This document shows, piece after piece, positions 6,263 through 9,622 of a DNA stretch of 9,622 nucleotides. The position numbers and the translations under genes were made by a program. Location: contig JADLGU010000119.1 of assembly GCA_020849155.1 (NCBI GenBank), forward strand, positions 1 through 9,622, read 5' to 3'. The stretch comes from Rhodocyclaceae bacterium (GTDB lineage Bacteria; Pseudomonadota; Gammaproteobacteria; Burkholderiales; Rhodocyclaceae). Every line of letters begins with the position of its first letter. Position 1 is the stretch's first letter. The notes beneath the pieces are model-generated. The model was not told the origin of the DNA and made no database searches. It saw nothing but the letters and a program-made list of their open reading frames with translations.

Positions 6263-7512
6263 GGCTTCGCCTCCGCCACCGGCAGCACGCGCAGCCCCTC
6301 GGCGGCGGCATTCCACACCACCAGCGCCTGCCGCGCGTCGAGGAGCGGCAGCGCGTAGTCGGCCTGCTGCGCCGCCTCGGCGAGCTTCTGCGGCGCGCCC
6401 CAGCTGGCGCCGGCATCCGGCGAGAGCATGGCCCAGACGGAGAAGCGCCGGCCGTCGAACTCGCGCCAGGCCAGCAGCACGCGGTCGCCCGCGGCCGCCA
6501 CGGCCGGGTGGCCGGCCTGGCGCGCGGCGTCGCCCAGCGCCAGCGGCGCGCTCATCTCGCGCCGCGCAGCCGTTTTCGAAAAGTCGGTCTGCGCAACACG
6601 GCGATGGAAGATGCCCTTGCGCCGGGCGCCGTCGGTGTACCAGACGATGTGCAGGTTGCCGCGCCCGTCCTCGGCGATGCCGCCGCCGTGGTGCGGGCAG
6701 CCGTCGATCTCCCACTCGTCGTCGGTGACGCGCAGGACGGGTCCGCCGTCGAGCGCGGCGATGGCGAAATCGCGGATGTTGCGGCCGAAGACGTGGCGCC
6801 AGAAGGCGAGCGGGCCCTGCGCCGACCAGGTCAGCGCCGTGCGGCAGCACTGGCAGCTGTGCTCGGCCACCTTGCGGTTGGGCGCGAAGGTCGCGCCGCC
6901 GTCGGCGGAGCGCGCGGCATACAGGCCGACATCGGTCTGCGGCGACTTGTTCGCCGTCCTGTCGCTGCGGCTGCGCGCGTCCAGCCAGGTGATGGCGACG
7001 CCGCCCTTTCCGTCTACGGCAAGCGCATCGAAACGGTGGCTGACGATCTGGCGGTCGTCGTTGACGACGATGGGGGCCGAGAAGCTCTTGCCGCCGTCCG
7101 TCGAGCGCGCATAGCGGATATCGGCCGACATCGGCTTGGTGAGGCCCTGCGTCCAGGACACATGCACCGTGCCGTCCGCGCCGACGGCCAGCTTGGGGCG
7201 GTTCTCGCCGTCGGCCGTGACGGCTTCGGCCTGGGGCGTCACGGCCACCGGCGCGGAAAAGCTGCCGCCGGCGTCGGCAGAATGCGACACCAGCAGCCGG
7301 CGTTCGTGCACGCGCGCCAGCCAGAGGCGCCCCTGCGCATCGAGCGCGGCGCCCACGGCCAGCGGATTCTTCTCGGCCAGGCGCGCCTCCCAGGCCTGCT
7401 GCCTGCGGGCGGCGGCGTCCTCGGCGGAGGCCGGGCCGGCAGACGGCTGCGCCCCTGCCGCCAGCGGCAGCAGACCGGCGAGGACAAGACTCGGGATGAT
7501 GCAACCACGCAT
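6259..7512 (-). CDS. Exported BNR/sialidase-like beta-propeller with CxCC motif
   Basis: This 417-residue exported protein has a signal peptide (1-21, hydrophobic LVLAGLLPLAAGA). It carries four Asp-box (BNR) repeats, S-x-D-x-G-x-[ST]-[FW]: near residues 78-88, 137-147, 202-211 and 364-374. These indicate a sialidase-like beta-propeller. The Asp boxes are structural, and I see no clear catalytic Arg triad or Tyr/Glu pair, so sialidase activity is not supported. Two unusual conserved-looking clusters are Cys220-Gln-Cys222-Cys223 and Cys272-Pro-His274-His275-Gly-Gly-Gly, which could bind a metal or form disulfides. The ATG at 7512 is chosen over an upstream in-frame start at 7632 because it begins the signal peptide and has a GGAG seven bases upstream. 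It is the first gene of the operon, so the propeller leads a putative copper module. Its function is unknown. Confidence 0.88.
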   Translation of the reverse strand: MRGCIIPSLVLAGLLPLAAGAQPSAGPASAEDAAARRQQAWEARLAEKNPLAVGAALDAQGRLWLARVHERRLLVSHSADAGGSFSAPVAVTPQAEAVTADGENRPKLAVGADGTVHVSWTQGLTKPMSADIRYARSTDGGKSFSAPIVVNDDRQIVSHRFDALAVDGKGGVAITWLDARSRSDRTANKSPQTDVGLYAARSADGGATFAPNRKVAEHSCQCCRTALTWSAQGPLAFWRHVFGRNIRDFAIAALDGGPVLRVTDDEWEIDGCPHHGGGIAEDGRGNLHIVWYTDGARRKGIFHRRVAQTDFSKTAARREMSAPLALGDAARQAGHPAVAAAGDRVLLAWREFDGRRFSVWAMLSPDAGASWGAPQKLAEAAQQADYALPLLDARQALVVWNAAAEGLRVLPVAEAKP

Positions 7513-7565
7513 GCGCGCGCTCCGGAAAAGAGCGCAAGCATAGCCAAGCGCCGCCCTCCGGCCGT

Positions 7566-7580
7566 GCGGCATTTGGTCGC
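7566..7580. promoter_or_regulatory. Putative RegA/RegR box 1 (metal-operon side)
   Basis: The sequence GCGGCATTTGGTCGC is an imperfect inverted repeat, GCGGC-N5-GTCGC, with flanking T and A extending the symmetry. It matches at every position the RegR consensus I recall from Bradyrhizobium, GNGRCRTTNNGNCGC. Its centre (7573) is about 43 bp upstream of the start predicted from the minus-strand -10 (TATGCT), a typical place for an activator contacting polymerase at the -35. RegA is encoded next door, which raises the likelihood. Confidence 0.6.
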
Positions 7581-7596
7581 AAGCGGGTAGCTTTGC

Positions 7597-7617
7597 CCTG
7601 CGGCAAATTGCCGCAGG
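7597..7617. promoter_or_regulatory. Putative RegA/RegR box 2 (regBA side), perfect palindrome
   Basis: Perfect 8-bp inverted repeats, CCTGCGGC (7597-7604) and GCCGCAGG (7610-7617), flank a 5-bp A+T spacer (AAATT). The core GCGGC-N5-GCCGC has the same architecture as box 1, whose centre is 34 bp away. Its centre (7607) is about 42 bp upstream of the start predicted from the + strand -10 (TAGAAT). That would suit autoregulation of regBA by RegA. The palindrome is directly visible; the bound protein is inferred. Confidence 0.55.
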
Positions 7618-7654
7618 CCGAGCGGAGTGCATCGGCTAGAATCGGCAGGAAACC

Positions 7655-8917
7655 ATGCTGACCCCGGATTCTTCCCGCCCCGACCAGGGGCTCGACCCGC
7701 TGCGCCGTCTCGTGCTGATGCGCTGGTTCGCCGTGGCCGGGCAGTTCGCCCTCGCAGTCGCAGCAGGGCCCCTGCTCGACATCGAACTGCCGCTCGCCCC
7801 GATGCTGGGGATCATCGCCCTGCAGGCCGGCTTCAACCTGCTCACGCTGCGGCGCGTCGCGCTGGGCAGCGCGGCCGGCGACGCCGAACTGTTCACTCAG
7901 CTCGGCGTGGACATCACCGCGCTCACCCTGCTGCTGTTCTTCAGCGGCGGCGCGGCCAATCCGCTCGTCTCGCTCTATCTGCCGGGCATCGCCATCGCCG
8001 CCGTGGTGCTGCCCGGCCGCCTCGCCTGGGGCGTCGTTGCGCTGAGCGTGGCGGCGTACTCCCTGCTGGCCTTCTGGAACATCCCGCTGCCGATGGCGGA
8101 CGCCGAGCGTGCCACGCGCCTGCACCTGGCCGGCATGTGGCTGATCTTCGTCGCCTCCGCCGCCCTCATCGCCTGGTTCGTCGCGCGCATGGCCGCCGCC
8201 ATCCGCAGCCGCGACCGCGAACTCGCCGCGGCGCGCGAAGAGGCGCTGAGGAACGAGCGCGTCGTCGCACTGGGCGGCCTCGCCGCCGGCGCGGCGCACG
8301 AGCTGGGCACGCCGCTGGCGACCATGGCGATCCTCGTCGGCGAACTGGGGCGCAACACGGAACTGGGCCCGGAGACGCAGGAAGACCTGGCCCTGCTGCG
8401 CGAACAGATAGAGCACTGCAAGGGCATCATCACCGGGCTGGCGGCGCGCGCCGGTCAGGCGCGCGCCGAGGGCGGCGCGGCGCTCGACCTCGACCGCTGG
8501 CTGGAGCAAGTCGTCGCGCGCTGGCACCGGCTGCGGCCGCATGCCGAGGCGGAAGTCAGCCTGCGCGGCACGGCGACGCCGCGCGTGGTGGGCGAGGCGA
8601 CGCTGGAACAGGCACTGTTGAACCTCTTCAACAACGCCGCCGACGCCGGCGACGGCCATATCGAAATCGAGTCGGAATGGGACGGCACGAAGTTGCGCAT
8701 CGAGATCCGCGACCGCGGTCCGGGCTTCGACGAGAACGTTCTGCTGCAGGCCGGCCGCGCCTTCATCACGACGCGCCCGGAAGGCACCGGCATCGGCCTG
8801 TTCCTCGCCCATGCCGCGGTGGAGCGATTGGGCGGCCGCATCGTGCTCGCCAACCGCGAGGGCGGCGGCGCCGTCACGCGGGTGGAACTGCCCCTGGAAA
8901 GGATACTTGCCGCATGA
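7655..8917 (+). CDS. regB: RegB/PrrB-type redox sensor histidine kinase
   Basis: RegB is a membrane histidine kinase that senses redox state through the quinone pool and a reactive cysteine, and phosphorylates RegA. The 420-residue protein has about six membrane helices (roughly 17-177). The quinone-site motif SGGAANP (97-103) resembles the family GGxxNPF, but with Leu104 in place of Phe. The H-box is ALGGLAAGAAHELGTPLATM with phosphoacceptor His215. Cys255 lies in EQIEHCKGI, where the family redox cysteine (Cys265 of Rhodobacter capsulatus RegB) is expected. ATPase boxes follow: N-box NLFNNAADAG (323-332), DRGPGFD (353-359) and EGTGIGLFLA (376-385). ATG 7655 follows an AGGA. The gene ends in an ATGA overlap with regA. 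Identity is well supported by both sensor and kinase motifs. Confidence 0.93.
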   Translation: MLTPDSSRPDQGLDPLRRLVLMRWFAVAGQFALAVAAGPLLDIELPLAPMLGIIALQAGFNLLTLRRVALGSAAGDAELFTQLGVDITALTLLLFFSGGAANPLVSLYLPGIAIAAVVLPGRLAWGVVALSVAAYSLLAFWNIPLPMADAERATRLHLAGMWLIFVASAALIAWFVARMAAAIRSRDRELAAAREEALRNERVVALGGLAAGAAHELGTPLATMAILVGELGRNTELGPETQEDLALLREQIEHCKGIITGLAARAGQARAEGGAALDLDRWLEQVVARWHRLRPHAEAEVSLRGTATPRVVGEATLEQALLNLFNNAADAGDGHIEIESEWDGTKLRIEIRDRGPGFDENVLLQAGRAFITTRPEGTGIGLFLAHAAVERLGGRIVLANREGGGAVTRVELPLERILAA

Positions 8918-9450
8918 GCGATGAAACGCAGATACTGGTCATCGACGACGACCTCGCCTTCAATCGCGTGCTCAGCCGCGCCCTGAAAGGCCGCGGCTTC
9001 GACGTCGCCAGCGCAAGCAGCGCGGAGGAGGCCCTCGCCTTGATTCCCTCGACCCGCGCGGCGCGCGCCGTGCTCGACCTCAACATCGCCGGCACCTCCG
9101 GGCTGACGCTGATCGCGCCGCTGCTCGCCGCCAATCCCGACTGCCGCATCGTCGTGCTCACCGGCTACGCCAGCATCGCCACGGCGGTCGAGGCGATCAA
9201 GCTCGGCGCCACGCACTACCTCGCCAAGCCGACCGACGTGGACGCCATCCTCGCCGCCTTCGAGGCCGCCGCGCCGCAGCCTGACAGCGCCCCGCCGAGC
9301 GAGCCGCTGTCGGTGGACCGCCTCGAGTGGGAGCACATCCAGCGCGTGCTGAAGGAGCACGACGGCAACATCTCGTCGACCGCCCGCGCCCTGAAGATGC
9401 ACCGCCGCACCCTGCAGCGCAAGCTGATGAAAAAGCCTGTGAAGAGTTAA
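8914..9450 (+). CDS. regA: RegA/PrrA-type response regulator
   Basis: RegA is the DNA-binding partner of RegB and controls respiratory oxidases, denitrification, carbon fixation and similar redox-linked genes in proteobacteria. The 178-residue protein has a receiver domain (about 6-118) with acidic pocket Asp11-Asp13, phosphoacceptor Asp55 (VLDLNIAG), Thr83 (VLTGYASIATAVEAIKLGA, strongly family-like) and Lys105 (AKPTD). A Pro-containing linker (about 121-131) leads to a Fis-type helix-turn-helix, WEHIQRVLKEHDGNISSTAR then ALKMHRRTLQRKL (139-171), which is nearly diagnostic of RegA/PrrA/ActR/RoxR. The start overlaps the regB stop (ATGA), with GGAAAGGA about ten bases upstream, so translation is probably coupled. 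The stop TAA overlaps the convergent permease stop. Confidence 0.95.
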   Translation: MSDETQILVIDDDLAFNRVLSRALKGRGFDVASASSAEEALALIPSTRAARAVLDLNIAGTSGLTLIAPLLAANPDCRIVVLTGYASIATAVEAIKLGATHYLAKPTDVDAILAAFEAAAPQPDSAPPSEPLSVDRLEWEHIQRVLKEHDGNISSTARALKMHRRTLQRKLMKKPVKS

Positions 9451-9622
9451 TCCAGGGCTAGCGCCAGTGCGAGCGGAATGAACAGCAGCGCGGCAACGTT
9501 GCCGACCATGACGATCGAGGCCACCTTGTCCGGCTCCTGGGCGTAGCGCTCGGCGAAGACGTAGTTGAGCACCGCCGGCGGCAGCGCGCCGAACACCAGC
9601 AGCATCGCCTGGTGCTGCGGCG
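9447..9622 (-). CDS. AEC (auxin efflux carrier) family permease, C-terminal fragment (5' end outside window)
   Basis: The last 57 residues of a membrane protein are read from the right edge to TAA at 9449-9447. The segment LLVFGALPPAVLNYVFAERY, then AQEPDKVASIVMVGN and a final hydrophobic helix, is typical of the C-terminus of AEC transporters, which in bacteria are mostly uncharacterised or dicarboxylate-type permeases. The final helix ends a few residues before the stop, as in the family. The gene is convergent with regA and shares bases 9447-9450 with it, leaving no room for a terminator between them. Substrate unknown. Confidence 0.85.
   Translation of the reverse strand, partial: PQHQAMLLVFGALPPAVLNYVFAERYAQEPDKVASIVMVGNVAALLFIPLALALALD

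Larger units (their letters stand above)
7513..7654. promoter_or_regulatory. Divergent promoter region between the metal operon and regBA
   Basis: This 142-bp gap is the only substantial intergenic region and must drive both divergent operons. On the - strand, TATGCT (7537-7542) is a fair -10, and GGAG (7520-7523) is the ribosome site for the propeller gene. On the + strand, TAGAAT (7637-7642) is a good -10 and AGGA (7647-7650) precedes ATG 7655. Neither -10 has a -35 resembling TTGACA at the usual spacing; an inverted-repeat operator lies there instead, which suggests activator-dependent promoters. The + strand -10 would leave a leader of only about six bases, so regB may also be transcribed from further upstream. 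Start sites are inferred, not mapped. Confidence 0.55.

Noticed and set aside
6259..7512. A true sialidase
   Set aside because: Asp boxes are structural and occur in many non-sialidases. The expected catalytic Arg triad and Tyr/Glu pair are not evident, and the context is metal transport.
7513..7632. Forty extra N-terminal codons on the propeller gene
   Set aside because: They would bury the signal peptide and run through both operator boxes. The start at 7512 has its own ribosome site and begins the signal peptide.
7513..7654. FNR/Anr-type (TTGAT-N4-ATCAA) or CueR-type operator
   Set aside because: No stretch fits either pattern; the only clear dyads are the two GCGGC-N5-GNCGC elements.
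5780..8812. A single 1010-codon open frame on the - strand
   Set aside because: Only its last 160 codons are a real gene. The rest is antisense to regB and out of frame with the propeller gene, is rich in Arg, Ala and Gly, and has no recognisable domain. Long spurious frames are expected at this G+C content.
7627..8913. An upstream extension of the regA frame, giving a 607-residue protein
   Set aside because: This part overlaps regB in another frame and is Arg/Pro-rich noise. The regA start at 8914 has the ATGA overlap and gives the standard family length.

Overview
The window is about two-thirds G+C and very gene-dense, with a Gram-negative gene content (RND pump, TonB/ExbBD, outer-membrane receptor, RegB/RegA pair). 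This suggests a proteobacterium, most likely a betaproteobacterium of the Rhodocyclales type; that placement is inferred from gene style and composition, not from a marker gene. There are no RNA genes, insertion sequences, CRISPR arrays or integrases. The longest non-coding stretch is only about 140 bp (7513-7654).

Layout. (1) 3-1142, + strand: the C-terminal third of an RND (HAE1/AcrB-like) efflux pump entering from the left edge. (2) 7512 down to 1191, - strand: a tightly packed seven-gene operon, in transcription order: exported BNR/sialidase-like beta-propeller with a Cys-x-Cys-Cys motif; periplasmic thioredoxin-fold (TlpA-like) protein; TonB-dependent receptor; TonB; ExbB; ExbD; PCu(A)C copper chaperone. 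It ends in an intrinsic terminator (1141-1166) whose U-tract abuts the convergent RND stop codon. (3) 7655-9450, + strand: a two-gene redox-sensing operon, regB (histidine kinase) and regA (Fis-type response regulator), overlapping by ATGA. (4) 9447-9622, - strand: the C-terminus of an AEC (auxin efflux carrier) family permease, convergent with regA and sharing its stop-codon bases.

How the genes may work together. The seven-gene operon has every part expected of a self-contained metal uptake and delivery route: an outer-membrane receptor, its own energizing complex, a periplasmic thiol-disulfide protein, a copper chaperone with a perfect H-x10-M-x21-H-x-M site, and an unusual Cys/His-bearing propeller. 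I infer copper acquisition or delivery to a respiratory cuproenzyme; the substrate is not proven by sequence.

The divergent regBA genes encode a recognisable redox regulator of respiration. The shared intergenic region carries two 15-bp inverted-repeat elements of the form GCGGC-N5-G(T/C)CGC, which matches the RegA/RegR binding pattern as I recall it. Each sits about 42-43 bp upstream of the transcription start implied by a plausible -10 hexamer on the corresponding strand. The picture is a copper-handling operon and its regulator genes under common redox control by RegA.
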